Shown here piece by piece: positions 44,801 to 56,422 of a stretch of 64,000 bases of DNA (positions are counted from its first letter, which is position 1; each line of letters opens with the position of its first letter). Source of the DNA: Chalciporus piperatus. Taxonomy: Eukaryota > Basidiomycota > Agaricomycetes > Boletales > Boletaceae. The DNA lies in contig JBBPTG010000021.1 of assembly GCA_038093975.1 (NCBI GenBank), positions 62,001 to 126,000 on the forward strand, given 5' to 3'. The notes under the pieces are model-generated. The model worked only from the letters and a program-made list of their open reading frames with translations, was not told the DNA's origin and made no database searches. The position numbers and the translations under genes are program-made.

Positions 44801-45316
44801 TTAGACAAGTCTATGGCTGAACTTGGCTTCACAAGGCTCAAGACTGACGCCGGCCTGTTCATATACCGCAATGGAAATGATATCGTCATTGCGATTGTCT
44901 ATGTTGATGGACCTAACAAAGCTGTCGTAGACAAGCTAAAGGCCACATTCATGAAGACATGGGAATGTCGAGACCTCGGGGAACCTAAAGAGTTCCTTGG
45001 GATGAATCTTCGTCGAGAAGGCAAAAAGCTGCACATTGATCAGTGCAAATACCTCGACAAGGTGCTTGAACGCTTCGGCATGACGAATGCTAAAGCTGCA
45101 CCCACTCCACTTCCTCAGGGTTATTACCCAGAGAAGAATGTTGCCCCCGTTAACTTCGAATTGCGGACGCGCTTTCAAACGGTGATAGGCTCGTTATTAT
45201 ACTTGATGTTAGGCACACGCCCAGACATCGCCTACGCAGTTACCCAACTGCAAGGCAATCCGCCAATCCTACTAAGGAGCACTTGGATAGGGCTCTGTAC
45301 GTATGTCGATACCTAG
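41879..45316 (+). pseudogene. pol: Copia Pol: protease, integrase, reverse transcriptase (defective)
   Basis: This is the continuation of the single Copia ORF. It shows protease LDSGASAHF (about 42512), the integrase zinc region (HRRLGH...CPGCELGK, about 42915-43040), the integrase core D (HSDLK), D (SDAGGEY) and E (GRAERL), and a reverse transcriptase with DVRSAYLYG. The active-site box that should read YVDD is YVDG followed at once by PNKAV (about 44900), so one catalytic Asp and a few residues are missing. At about 45255 an indel shifts the frame and the ORF ends at 45316. Confidence 0.9.
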
Positions 45317-45840
45317 TCGGTACTCGACAGTACTCCCTTACCTTTAATGGTGCATCTGGCAATGGCATTTATGCCTGTACCGACTCTGATTGGGGCCAAG
45401 ACCCCATCACAAGACACTCGCAGACAGGGTTTTTCCTGAAACTCGCGGACGGTGCTTTCCTTTGGAATTCACACTTGCAGAGCTCTACCGCCCTCAACTC
45501 TACAGAAGCTGAGTATATGGCATTGAGTGATTGCACACGACAAGTATCCTGGATACACCACATGTTCTCAGAACTAGGTTATAAGCTAAAAGCTATACCG
45601 GTCTGTGGTGACAACCAAGGATCACTATTTATGGGTGAAAATCCCGTTACCGAGAAGCGTAATAAACATATTCCACTACGGTACTTCTTTATACGTGACG
45701 CCGTAATGAAGTGGAAAGAAGTAGAACTCTTCTACATCCCTGGAACTGACAATCCAGCGGATATGTTGACAAAGAACCTCGGACATGTCAAATTCGAGAA
45801 GTTCCGCTCCGAACTCGGTCTGGTATTCTACACCAGTTGA
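45264..45840 (+). pseudogene. Copia RNase H region in a shifted frame
   Basis: From SANPTKEHLDRAL onwards the protein continues in the next frame: ACTDSDWGQD, SSTALNSTEAEYMALSD and HIPLRYFFIRD are RNase H motifs. The stop is at 45838-45840, about 70 bp before the 3' LTR. Confidence 0.88.
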
Positions 45841-45911
45841 TCTCGCTGATACTTATCATGCGGAAGTCCTCATTTATGCTTACGTGTCTCCGTACACTTA
45901 GCAAGGGGGAG

Positions 45912-46095
45912 TGTTGAACGTAGCGTACATTCTTAGTATAGAAGGTAGTTACCACGCTTGTTCTATATCACATTCGGACTCAGTCGATCTGAGTTCCAAT
46001 ACAACTTGACTTGTAACAACAACGTTCGACGTTACCCAACAACTTCACTGCTAGGTAAGCACCAGAAGTAGTTCCTCACTGGAACCCTCTCAACA
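45912..46095 (+). repeat. Copia 3' LTR
   Basis: It follows the purine tract GCAAGGGGGAG and ends CTCTCAACA at the junction with the SWIM transposase tail. Confidence 0.92.
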
Positions 46096-46914
46096 AAGTA
46101 CAACTCCTTCCACATCTGCAAACATCTCGTGCAGGCAGTCCCTCCCCCTCCATCTTCATTTTTTCGCCACGTCATACGTCGACGCACACAGCCGCTTTAC
46201 CGCCACACCGCTCTTCGCCAACCCCTCAATGCAGACGCCGCCGCCGATGGCACGACCGCCGAGTCCTCATTACCGATCGACAATGATGGTTCGGTGACGG
46301 ATGGTGATGATCATATCTGGTTGGGTGAAGCTCTCAAACTCGCCGAACGGGACGGCTGGCAAGAACTCGTGCAAAATTCGGCCGCGTTTTTGCTTCGCAG
46401 AGGCTCTCACACTGCCGAGTCGGATAATGGTGCAGTGGACATGATCACGACTCAGTCCGAGGACGATGGAACGAGTTCAATGGGAGCTGGAGGTGCGACA
46501 ACGGATGCAATGTCATTTGCTAGTGACCATGAGGAAGATGAGGTACGTCTGCCAGTGAAGATTATTTATTGGTGTTCTGTGGCTCACGACTTAATTTAGA
46601 TCAACGCGCTCGTATCTACGATCGCGACAGGCGTCTCGCACTTGCGTGTGGCCGCGGAACGCCTCGAATTGCAGCTCACATACCGCAATCGGATCTGGAT
46701 GAAGAGCATTGCAGAAAGTACCTGGCTACGAGGTGTTAAGCGCTTCATTTCAGACACTGACCATCTCGAGTCCACTGGCCGTGTTCGTGGTACCACATGG
46801 CCCCGTAACGCTGACGAGGCGAAACGGTCGCGCAATGTGATGGGTTATAACCCGCGCTCTCGCTCGGCAAGTTGGTTGGAGTCTTCTGAAGGTGAGGGGG
46901 ACTCAGATCATTGA
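46096..46914 (+). pseudogene. C-terminal part of a SWIM-domain (MULE-like) transposase
   Basis: The first codons after the Copia LTR read KYNSFHICKHLVQAV, the C-H end of a SWIM zinc finger (CxC...CxH), followed by SFFRHVIRRRTQPLYRH. The exon to 46542, the intron 46543-46599 and the exon 46600-46914 end in GRVRGTTWPRNADEAKRSRN and an acidic tail. The N-terminal DDE part is missing, cut at the Copia junction. Assignment to a MULE-type family rests on the SWIM context and on general knowledge of such proteins in basidiomycetes. Confidence 0.68.
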
Positions 46915-47226
46915 CGAGATAGTCTTAGCAGTATTATACCTTATATTAGTGAAGTACTATATATCCAAATACAATATCTTCAGCAGCACTCTAGCCTGAC
47001 TCTCAAGCTCACTTCTCCACACACGCGAGACGAACCGACTCGGTGTCACGTGACCTTGCGTCCGATACGAGGTGGGAGAATAGCATTCCCTGACAAGGAA
47101 ATTTAAGGTCTTGTGGTTATTAGGCTGAACGAGTTGATCCTCGAAGGCTTGGTTTCCTCCCTGGGATGCTACAGAACGAGAACCAGGTGTATTTTCGGTA
47201 GGTCACGATCTCGTCTTATCGGTATA
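46915..47226. other. Spacer
   Basis: No gene is seen. The GTCACGTGAC palindrome occurs near 47044. It probably includes the 3' side of the transposon to its left. Confidence 0.4.
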
Positions 47227-48349
47227 CTGTCCCTTTCTGTATGTAGGAAACCGTCACACGTCACATGGGGGCGGTTGCGTTGCTATCACTGGCCCCGGTC
47301 ACTGGTCACAAGGCTGAGGTTGCTAGAAGGAACTTTTGTCAAGATGGTATTTGTTCTAAGTAGATTACACGATGGCCCAGATATCTTCGTCATCTCCCGC
47401 AGCCACTAATTGCTCTGCCGGACCCTTTGCTGTGCTTTCAACACGGTGTGAGACAGTATCCACCCCTGGAAGCCCAACTGTGTTGAGGCCGAAAGCATCT
47501 TCAATGACTGCACTGGAAGGTACATCAGCATCGTCATCTCCTACCTCAGCATCAAGCTGGTCCTCTGTCAGGCATTCTTCAAGCCCATGCACAATCCCCA
47601 TGCGGTTCTCTATCTCCTCGCGGAGCGCAGGGTGGCTACATAGGTACTGATTCAGTGCATTTTGCGACTTCTTGCTGGTCAAACATTCTGCGAAAAGGTT
47701 CCACTCTTTGACCGAGCACTGTTCCCAGGATTACAAGAAATGTTAGCCCAGCCTGAGTGCAGGGAAATAATACGAAACAAACCTTTTCAACAAGTTCCCG
47801 ACCAAACAGTCCTGTCATAAACTCGTACACTCCAACAATTTCAGCAACTGATGCATCATGTAGCACTGGAAGTGAGGTTGAGAACTTGACTTGCTCAGGT
47901 GTGAGTCCATCATCGATCTGAGTTTGGTGTGACTCAACGAGGAATTCCATTTGGTGCTGCTTCAGGCGGTGCTTGATGACTCGGTTCAGTCCAACGTCAG
48001 CTGGTTGGAAAATACCTGTGCCTGTGAAAGATTGTAACCTGATGGTTAAAATACAGCTTGTTGGACACTTACAGCCAGCAGGCACGAAACAAAGGATAAT
48101 ATGGGGGAACTCTTGAAGTATGTAGGTGCGAAACTCTTGACCAGCGTGTACCGGGTAGCAGTCCAGGTAAACGATAGAAATTTGATCAGAGTCAAAATCC
48201 CAATGTGAAGCCACCGAGGTGGTCGGGCTCACAATGCCTGTTGCTAATCAGCTGGAGCATCACACACCAAAGTCGCCGGGTTGCTAGTGCTCTGACTGTG
48301 GCAACGTGTCACACCTCCCGCGCGGTTTCCTACATACAGAAAGGGACAG
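47227..48349 (-). mobile_element. Small pogo/Tc1-like transposon, internally deleted
   Basis: Perfect inverted ends start CTGTCCCTTTCTGTATG and extend 27 bp (47227-47253 and 48323-48349), each flanked by TA, the target of Tc1/mariner/pogo elements. The 1.12-kb body holds only the C-terminal half of a DDE-superfamily transposase on the minus strand. Confidence 0.82.
47365..48232 (-). pseudogene. DDE-1 (pogo/CENP-B-like) transposase, C-terminal half
   Basis: Minus-strand exons (about 48232-47790 and 47730-47365) with short introns contain IVYLDCYPVHAG, with the second catalytic Asp, FVPAGC...TGIFQPADVGLNRVIKH, and a tail with an acidic end. The DNA-binding N-terminus and the first Asp region are absent. 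Confidence 0.75.
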
Positions 48350-49501
48350 TATTTCATATACTAGATTTGCGTCCGTCCAGCTCAACGAACATCTCGCGGA
48401 CTATTGAATCTCTTGAACAAATTGTCCGCGGGTTATATTCCCAAATGTTTTGTGCTGCTGGTGTTATACCCTCAATCTTGGTTCAGTATGTCGTATACAT
48501 GGTGCCGAATCGGTGATGTGGCTACTGAACCATCATTTCCCAGGAATAAAGTCGGCGAGGATATCATTAGCAACATGTTATCTTGCCCACAACTTGAATT
48601 GTTGAGGCGGCAATTCGCACAAGGCATGTGAGGTACTAGCATCCTTGTCGAGCGCACCATACCCAGATGACGAATCGTAGCTGCCGCCATGAGATGGACC
48701 CTTGAATACAGACACTGGATGGAAGGTTGTCAAAGTATATCAAGGGGAAACCAATCCATGTTGACAGATCGCCCCGTGCTTCTGGGATTTTGGATACCGT
48801 GAGGCCCACGATGGGTTATTCTGAGGTAATGTGCTTATGCATGTCCTCATTCTAGGTTCACTCAGCTGCTGCACATGGAATCACGGTTCCAGAGGACTTT
48901 CGGGGCCTGAAAAGTGATTGACCTGATCATACGTTTTCGGTCGTTCCAACGAGATTCGTGTTTTGCTGATGGTTGTCTATTTAGGAATCTGCTGTTTCGG
49001 ATGAATGGTTTACAAGTGTGCATTCACATCCAGTCATGTTGAGGTTGTACTGACATTCCCAATTCCCGTTGTAGTCTGTAATTATGAAGTCTTCCCGTGG
49101 TGTGGGCAGATATTGTTCTAACAAGCTTTCAACCAAATGTACAGTTAAAACCAAGCAAGGTCGCTGTCTAGGCATGGATTGACTTCTCACAGATCTTTCT
49201 ACCAGAATGCAGACAAAGATCACGAAAGTGGACAATGATCTGCTGAAGATACTAGTCTACACTACCCATGATTCAATGCTGGCTGTGCTATGCAGCATGT
49301 TTGATGTCTTTGATGAAAAGTATGGTTCCCCTACTCTGGCCTTTGTCAAAATCTCATGCAGATGTGATGCCCGTAAACAGATAGCCATGTTCAAGTTTAC
49401 ATTGTTGGTCACTTTCAAACTCTTCAAACAAGAAACACAGGCAGCAGCTGCATCAAAGGAGGCCTGAGATAAGGTTAAGCAAAACATAATCAGCTAAAGT
49501 C
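48350..49501. other. Gene-less stretch
   Basis: I see no supported gene in these 1.15 kb. A few short open frames lack domain features. It lies downstream of the receptor gene's stop codon and may contain its 3' UTR. Confidence 0.45.
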
Positions 49502-50444
49502 TCATGGATCAGCATGAGGAGAAGAATTCCAGCATGAGGCCCATTGCTCTCCATGTACAAAGTCACTGAAATCTAGTTTATATGTCTGGTGGGGAGAAAT
49601 GATCATAGTGTTCCTCGGATGATATAGGCCCTCATGCCTGACCCATGGTGGAATCCAGCAGATGTAAGCATCATTTGAAATAATCCAATCTTGATGCAAA
49701 TGGTGATTATCAAAGTCAACTGAGTCTTGAAGGGACCATACTCTGATGGTTTGACCCCCAGAGGGAGAGACTATGTGAGTGCCATCAGATGGGTAGGCAA
49801 CAGACTGGACCCAGCCTGAATGCCCCTGCATTGGACCTGCCACACACTGGCCAGTCTTGGCATTCCAGATTCTGATGGTTTGATCAAAAGAGCCAGAGGC
49901 TATATGGGTGCCATCAGGTGAGTAGACAACAGACTTTAATAATCCTGTATGCCCCTGCAGTGGACCTGCCACACACTGACCAGTGTTGGCATTCCAGATT
50001 CTGATGGTTTTATCCCAAGAGCCAGAGACTATGTGAGTGCCATCATGTGAGTAGGCAACAGACTGGACCATGTGTGTATGCCCCTGCAGTGGACCTGCCA
50101 TACACTGACCAGTCTTGGCATTCCAGATTCTGATGGTTTGATCCCAAGAGCCAGAGACTATGTGAGTGCCATCAGGTGAGTGGGCAACACACTGGACCCG
50201 GTCTGTATGCCCCTGCAGTGAATCTCCTAAACACTGACCAGTCTTGGCATTCCAGATTATGATGGTTTTATCAGCAGAGCCAGAGACAATGTGGGTGCCA
50301 TCAGGTGAGTAGGCAACAGACTGAACCCAGTCTCTATGCCCCCACAGTGGACCTGCCATACACTGACCAGTGTTGGCATTCCAGATTCTGATGGTTTGAT
50401 CCCAAGAGCCAGAGACTATGTGAGTGCCATCAGGTGAGTAGGCA
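49502..50444 (-). pseudogene. C-terminal WD40 part of the NACHT-WD40 receptor, displaced
   Basis: On the minus strand this continues the repeat array of 57282-58426. It begins in the middle of a WD40 repeat, after the QSV of the split unit, completes that unit, and adds five more (GHRDWVQ, GHTDRVQ, GHTHMVQ, GHTGLLK, GHSGWVQ), each ending TIRIW or a variant. It ends with the usual C-terminal tail of these receptors (DWIISNDAYICWIPPWVR) and a stop at 49502. It is cut off from the promoter by the Plavaka element D (2-bp duplication CA at 50443-50444 and 56680-56681) and by a solo LTR. Confidence 0.9.
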
Positions 50445-50714
50445 CATCAGGAAAATGTCACCCCTCTGACGGGCCCTGTCACAACTGTGACACTGTCCAA
50501 TCTCGACAGATCGAAACAAAGCTACCTCTAGTCAGTCAGGCCCCTGCATACAGACAGTTCAGACACTCAGTGGAATTGACTAGGTAATGATACTATACGA
50601 ATGATGATCAATATACTTATTTACATAGAAAGCCTGAAAAGCATCGAGGGACTCCGAACAGTCGAGATCTAGTGGTAAGAAATCATTGCCATACACTCCG
50701 ATGAGATGAACCCC

Positions 50715-53700
50715 TCAAAGTATTGTATCGAGTGAGATAACTGCTCGCGCGCGATCGCCTCTCTCGTTCAACTCCGGTGCTACCACCCACAACCCTGTCA
50801 GGTCATCCGGCTCTTCCTGAACAGGTAAGAACCACACGACGAGAGCACATTCATACTTCCTTCCTGCGTGTTTCAGAGAGAAAAAAAGGCGTACTCGGGC
50901 CACAAGACAGCCTTGCAGCTCCCCGGGCCCTCGCATCCCAACTCCCTCGCGACCTCCGGTATCCACGAGCACGCAGTCATGACGAGCGGGGCCGCCGCGC
51001 CAACAAGGTGTTGATCGGATCATGTTGCGGTGAAATCCCCTTTGTCCGCATTGGTTGCTTGGCGCACGATATGTTGTGCGTGCACTCTTGTGAACTTTGA
51101 TTCGTCCTCGAGCCTTGGGGCACTGGTTGATGTCAACTCGGTCTCCAGGAATGTCGGCATCAGGATTGACTTGATCGTACAAGAACCGACGGATACTGTT
51201 GACCAGTTCAGGGTAGCCGAAATGGATGCCAACCTCGGCCGCTGTATGTGGTAGCCCTCGCTCTGTGAGACAAGTGAGTAAGTAGCACATACTCAGACTC
51301 CCGTCTGTGAGGGAAACCATACCATGTCGCAGCGTGAGTTTTACCTCATATGTGGGTGGTTCATCATCTCGTTCGTCTTCCGCATCGCTCGCGAGCTCCT
51401 CGGGCATGATTGTTCTTGCTTCCAAATGTGCTGCAACCAATGGACCATCCATCATGCCTCGCTTGACGAAATCTCTTCTCGTGGCAGCCAACTTGTCCAG
51501 CCGTTGATTTGTGACCAACATCTGTCCCAGTGCTTCGAAGCGGCTTGAGCGTCACCATGGTTCCTTGACTGCCTTGATATGTTTGGACTCCGTGATGGAC
51601 GAACAAAGTCCATTCGGCGCACCGAACAGCTCAATGAGCTCGCGGTAATGCTTCATTGCGTGTTGGCGTGGCAACGAGAACCCTTCACGGACGCCCACAT
51701 CGTAAAAAATGACGCGATCTTGGTGGAAGCGATCAACCGCTGCATCAATAGCTCGTAGACAGGCTTCGTTGATAACCGACTGCCGAACCAGATAGCCAAA
51801 GTCCAGGAAGGCGCTGAATACACGAACCATTTGATCGGGAACAAGCCCGACAATGGCGGGGAGGTAAACCTTCAAGTTGTCCTGTTCATCAGCATGACAC
51901 GAATCAAGCTCGAGGATCAAACATACTTTCATCAGAGCCTTCGAATCATCCCCGGTCCATTGTTTAAAGCCGCACCCCTGCGGAAAGCATCACAGACCGG
52001 AGAACGGAGAAGCAACCGCAATTCTGAAATATTGAGATCTTGATCGTCGAGAACATGAGTTGGATCTTACTGGTGATCTATGTCTGCCATTATTTCTGCT
52101 GCGCGCGCCTTCCCATGAATCAATTCTAAATACTCTCCTATCCACGTTACCAAATGGTCCTTGAAGCAACCTTTGATCAGTTGATGTAAGAGGTCGGGTG
52201 CGATTAGCATATGGATATCCGCACGGGGAAAATGGGTCTAAGTTAGCATTGTGTCATGCGTGAGTCTCGGTTCAATCAATCCCGTGGATAAGCAGTACCT
52301 ACCACAATGTCCCCGATGATGCCATAATCATCCCATAAAGTACGGTGATCCAGCATCTGTCGTAAATGTTCTGTGTGGTGCTGGGCACGAGGACCCCCCC
52401 CACTATCTAGATCGTTGTGCGGTGCTGTACAACTATGTGCCATGAGACTTCCCGACATTAAATAATTGTCAGTTTTCCTTACCGTGCACACCATCCCTGT
52501 ACAATACAGGCAAGCAATGCTTGCTCAGGATAGTCGGCAATGTAAGGGCCAAGCCCATAGATAGCACGCCGCAAATGCCCGTCAGGGCAGCGGACGATAT
52601 ATGGTCTTGTCATGGCTGGTCGGAGAGACTCCAGAATTGCCGCCAAAGAGGAATGGAACAGTTGTCGACGGAACTGTCGGTAAGCGGGATCATTCTTGTG
52701 GGCCACATCGGCTAGAATAAGTCTTATGAGTATGATGTACAGTATATATTAGTCAAGCGGGGCCTTACTCTCAGGAATTGCAAGGAATGCGAGGATACCG
52801 ACTGCATCCTGGTGTGCCCGTCGCACATTGTTATGGACATTGCCGAGTGATATATAGAGGGGGTAATATGCAGTGTTGCCAGTACCGACCGATACTGTTG
52901 TTTTGTCACTCCCGAGAACGACAGGCACAAACATCGCACCATGTGTATCACGATCTTGCGCGATCAAGTCCTATGCCAGTGTATATGTTAGAAGCGCCAG
53001 TTGGACGAGGTGAACACTCACAGATTGGTCCCATGCCCACTGACCCGACATGAGGTCACACACCTCACGCTGCCCTGACTCGTCGGTCACAACTTTTGCG
53101 GCATAATCAATCTCGCCCGCGTAATCTGCATTCACGAGTTGTTGCTCTAGAATGGTTTTGGGATCACGAAACCATACATCATATTCAGCATCCATCCATG
53201 CAGGTGGCTCATCTGGCTTCGGCCCTGAGTACTTGACCGCAAATGACTGCCATGGACAGTCACCAGGAGAAATGCTATCAATAGCACTGTACAGGTCCCT
53301 ATGAGTCGCGAATGGTGGATCTTGATTTGGATACATTGCGGCCAGGATGTCCATCAGCGAGTTGATTTTGCCAGCCGACATCTGGACGGTCTTGTACAGG
53401 AAGTCGGTGAACTCGAACTCCCCGCGGTTCTTGAATGGTGACCAATCATCGGCTGCAGGCGGCAGTTGAGGTGCGGGCGCCGGGGGAGCATTTGGGGGTA
53501 ATGGTTGTCCTTCCGCATCACAGGGATTGCCTTGAATTAATGTATTACATTTGAGAGACTCGGACTTGGAGAATGAAATAAACTTTACCTGTCATGACGG
53601 GATGATAGTAGATACGAGGGCCGTGCCAGTGTCGTGCCTGCGGCGGCTCTACATGCACTTCAGCACCTCCGTCTGGAGGATTAAAGTCATCCAACAGTTC

Positions 53701-53907
53701 TTGATCCCAATTATTTGGGGGTTCATGATGGATTCCGATGCGTACATGATGGTGAACTTCATCATATGGTAAATAGCCCTGGTGCTGGTGTATACGAGCA
53801 TGACGGGTCAAGCCTCCTCGGCTGGCGCATGCCTTGTTACACCCAGGGACTCCGCAAACGAACAGTTTGGGGCGGTATCGTCGTCGTCGGCCACGGTCTG
53901 GTGGCAT
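50715..53907 (-). CDS. Plavaka transposase
   Basis: The gene starts at 53907 with MPPDRGRRRR and a C2H2 zinc finger (CGVPGCNKACAS...H...H). It runs through about eight exons with short introns to 50715. Core blocks are TVQMSAGKINSLMDIL, GAMFVPVVLGSDKTTVS (about 52930-52880), YYPLYISLGNVHNNVRRAH (about 52865-52810), RRAIYGLGPYIADYPEQ (about 52560-52510), PDLLHQLIKGCFKDHLV (about 52190-52140) and TESKHIKAVKEPW (about 51590-51552). These are the conserved segments of the Plavaka family. All exons appear open, so the element could be active. The gene shares a 146-bp upstream region with the accessory gene. Confidence 0.88.
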
Positions 53908-54053
53908 AGTATCAGGATAACGGAACCAAATTGCGTGAGATAATGGGTGTTACAACCTTACCAATAACTGTATAGTTGATGATCCCGTGGCGACAGCGGA
54001 GAACCTTCGTAAAAAAAAAAGAGATTGAACAACGATCAAGATACCTACTCGTC
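53908..54053. promoter_or_regulatory. Bidirectional promoter region of element D
   Basis: Only 146 bp separate the transposase and accessory-gene start codons. It contains a run of ten A (about 54011-54020) but no clear TATA box. Divergent expression is inferred from layout. Confidence 0.5.
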
Positions 54054-56422
54054 ATGCCTCCAAAGGCGCACCTCTCCACTCGAGCCAAGAACAAGGACTC
54101 TCATCCAGGAGCTCCAGACCAACCAGCACCACGACGAAGCAAAGAAGTAGTTCAACATGAGCGCCAGGTGAGCATGGCAGCCACACAAGAGGCTGCCATT
54201 ACCCGACAGCAGAATATTGAGCAAGCAGCCAATATTGAGCAAGACCTACAAAATGGCACAGAAGATCAGCACCAACGGTTTGGAACATTAGCTGAACACT
54301 TAGAACAGTCTCGGCGCACGAAGTCCGTCACCTCCAAAGACGGGCCAGAAACTACTGTGCCAGCATCAAAAGGTTACTCCATTAATGAGCTTGATTATTT
54401 ATTGTGGTACTCACCTCCAGATATCCCAGACACAACCATCGAAAGTCAGCTTCTCAGGAAAGAGACTCCAGCGGCCAAAATGAAAGTGATGAGGTCGAAG
54501 GACGTGTCTAGTACAGTTCCAAAGGGTACGTTCATCAGCATAAAATTATTTGGCTCTGACCTGGAACTCACCCGGACCTGCATATCTTGCTAGAGATCCG
54601 AGTCGACATGGAGAATAGTAACCCCCAGTTGCTGAACGGAAACGATGCAAGCTTGGGAGACCGTGCGACCTCCAGGAAGAAAGCCAAAACATCACGCGCT
54701 CAGATTGATGCCGCACGCACAACCAAACAAGGACCCACAACATTAGTGCCACCTGCCTTCCAGACTCAACCGGTGCCGCTTGAAGCCGCAAACAAGACGA
54801 ATGGCAAAAGGACCGCTGCAGCCATCAGGTAAGTTAACCACAAAACGAGGAGCGGTGATTAAAGACTATTACCTAGTGAAACTCCAGCGCAATCCACGAA
54901 AAAGGTAAAGACCGCAAGCGGAAACAAGCCCAAGACCGTTGGAGGGCTGGATCCGACTTACCTGAAGGCCAGAGGCAAGGTGACAAAAAGGTCCCCCAAC
55001 GACGCATCCAATGGTCCCAACGAGCCTGAGTTCACTTTTGGTGGACTGTCGGATCACGAAGAACAGGACTGGCAGGCCACTCACGCAGCAACCCCCACCG
55101 GCACCAATGTGAACAATGCGGCAACAGTCCGTCAGGCTCAAATGATTCCAAGCGTAAGCGTAGGTATTTGTCAGAACTCAATGAAGCATGGCCACTTACT
55201 TGCTTCTAGCTCACCCAGGTCATTCCAAACGCCCCACAAGAACGCCTTGCACAAAGCGCTACCATTGCTCGTGCAACGAAGACCCCCAATCGAGCAACAC
55301 ACCAGCACTTACCCCCTGGTTCCCAGCACGCCTTTACCAAGTACTTTGTCCCACTCCTGAGGATGTATCTCGGAACACTCAAGAATCCATGGGCAAACAG
55401 CAACCTCGTCAGCCAGATTCAAACCTTCTGGGATATCTGTTGCTGGGACTGGCCTCACCTGTTTCAAGAAGGTGATGGGCTTTACCGTCTGGTGAGTGTT
55501 CGCTTTTATGCCTGCTGAATGGCTGTGACACTGCACTGGTTCCAGATCATGCAGAAGGCATACGAATGGCGAGCAAAAATTGGAAAGGCAGGCATGGACG
55601 CCCTGGAAGAGTTCTGGGAGTCCGACAAGGCATTCGCGACGCCCGACGGACGCAAGAAGTATATCGAGTGGGCCGTAGGGAAAGGCTTGCCGTTCATGTA
55701 CGGCAAGGTGGAGCAACTTGGTTCAAACAACACGAAGGTGAGTGACCGTAAATACTGAATGGCGGTGGGGCTGACAGCATGTAGTTATCCAACTCCTTCA
55801 TGACGGATTTGATCTACAAAGCTTTTGCCCCGCACCTGCAGGTCACAGCAAGTGTTCGTAACATGCAAGCATGCCTCCAGATGATCGAAGACGCACCCCC
55901 TCGGGGTGCCCTCATTCTGGCTGCAACTTCAGTGAGTGGGGTATTAATGATCTGGCGAGCATGCCTTGACTAACTCTACACCAATGGCTGAAGGTTGAAC
56001 GAGCTTTACATGCATGGCGCTCTGGGAACAAGGAGAAAGCCGAGACTAAAGGCGAGGCAAGCTTCTGTGAGACCCTATGGGGCGACAGGGCCGACTTTTA
56101 TTTGAAGGCGATCGAGCACATCGGACCACACAAGTACAAGCGAATCACAAGGCTCGCCGAGAAGTACTGCAAGCAGACACGCAACCCGAAAGCGGATGGA
56201 CTCGGACCTGGTGAGGAAGAGGACGAGCGGGACATGATCCAGGTATCATCTGACTTTGATTCCGACGAGGCTGACGACGATGAGGATGGCGAGGACGCGG
56301 ACGAGGACGGTGATGACGAGGAAGCGGCAGGAGGGGACGAGGACGAAGATCAAGATCAAGATGAAGACGGGGAAGATCAAGATCAATACGAAGCAGGTGA
56401 AGACGACGACGAGCAATATTGA
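54054..56422 (+). CDS. Plavaka accessory protein of unknown function
   Basis: The model joins 54054-54525, 54594-54828, 54877-55153, 55210-55491, 55546-55737, 55785-55931 and 55994-56422; introns of 47-68 nt restore frame. The protein starts MPPKAHLSTRAKNKD, has a Gln-rich likely coiled coil near residues 40-90, a Lys/Pro-rich middle, an all-alpha-looking C-terminal half (FTKYFVPLLRMYLGTLKNPW, VTASVRNMQACLQMIEDAP, VERALHAW) and a tail almost wholly of Asp, Glu and Gln. I know of no assigned function. Its place between the inverted ends shows that it travels with the transposase. Confidence 0.8.

Larger units (their letters stand above)
39716..46095 (+). mobile_element. Ty1/Copia LTR retrotransposon, defective
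   Basis: LTRs of 185 and 184 bp (TGTTGAACG...CTCAACA) bound gag-protease-integrase-RT-RNase H, the Copia order. A primer-binding site follows the 5' LTR and the purine tract GCAAGGGGGAG precedes the 3' LTR. The copy is dead: a MITE interrupts the ORF, the RT active site is damaged and a frameshift lies before RNase H. The flanking bases (GGGGT and AAGTA) do not match: left is Gypsy-2, right is a SWIM transposase gene. Confidence 0.93.
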
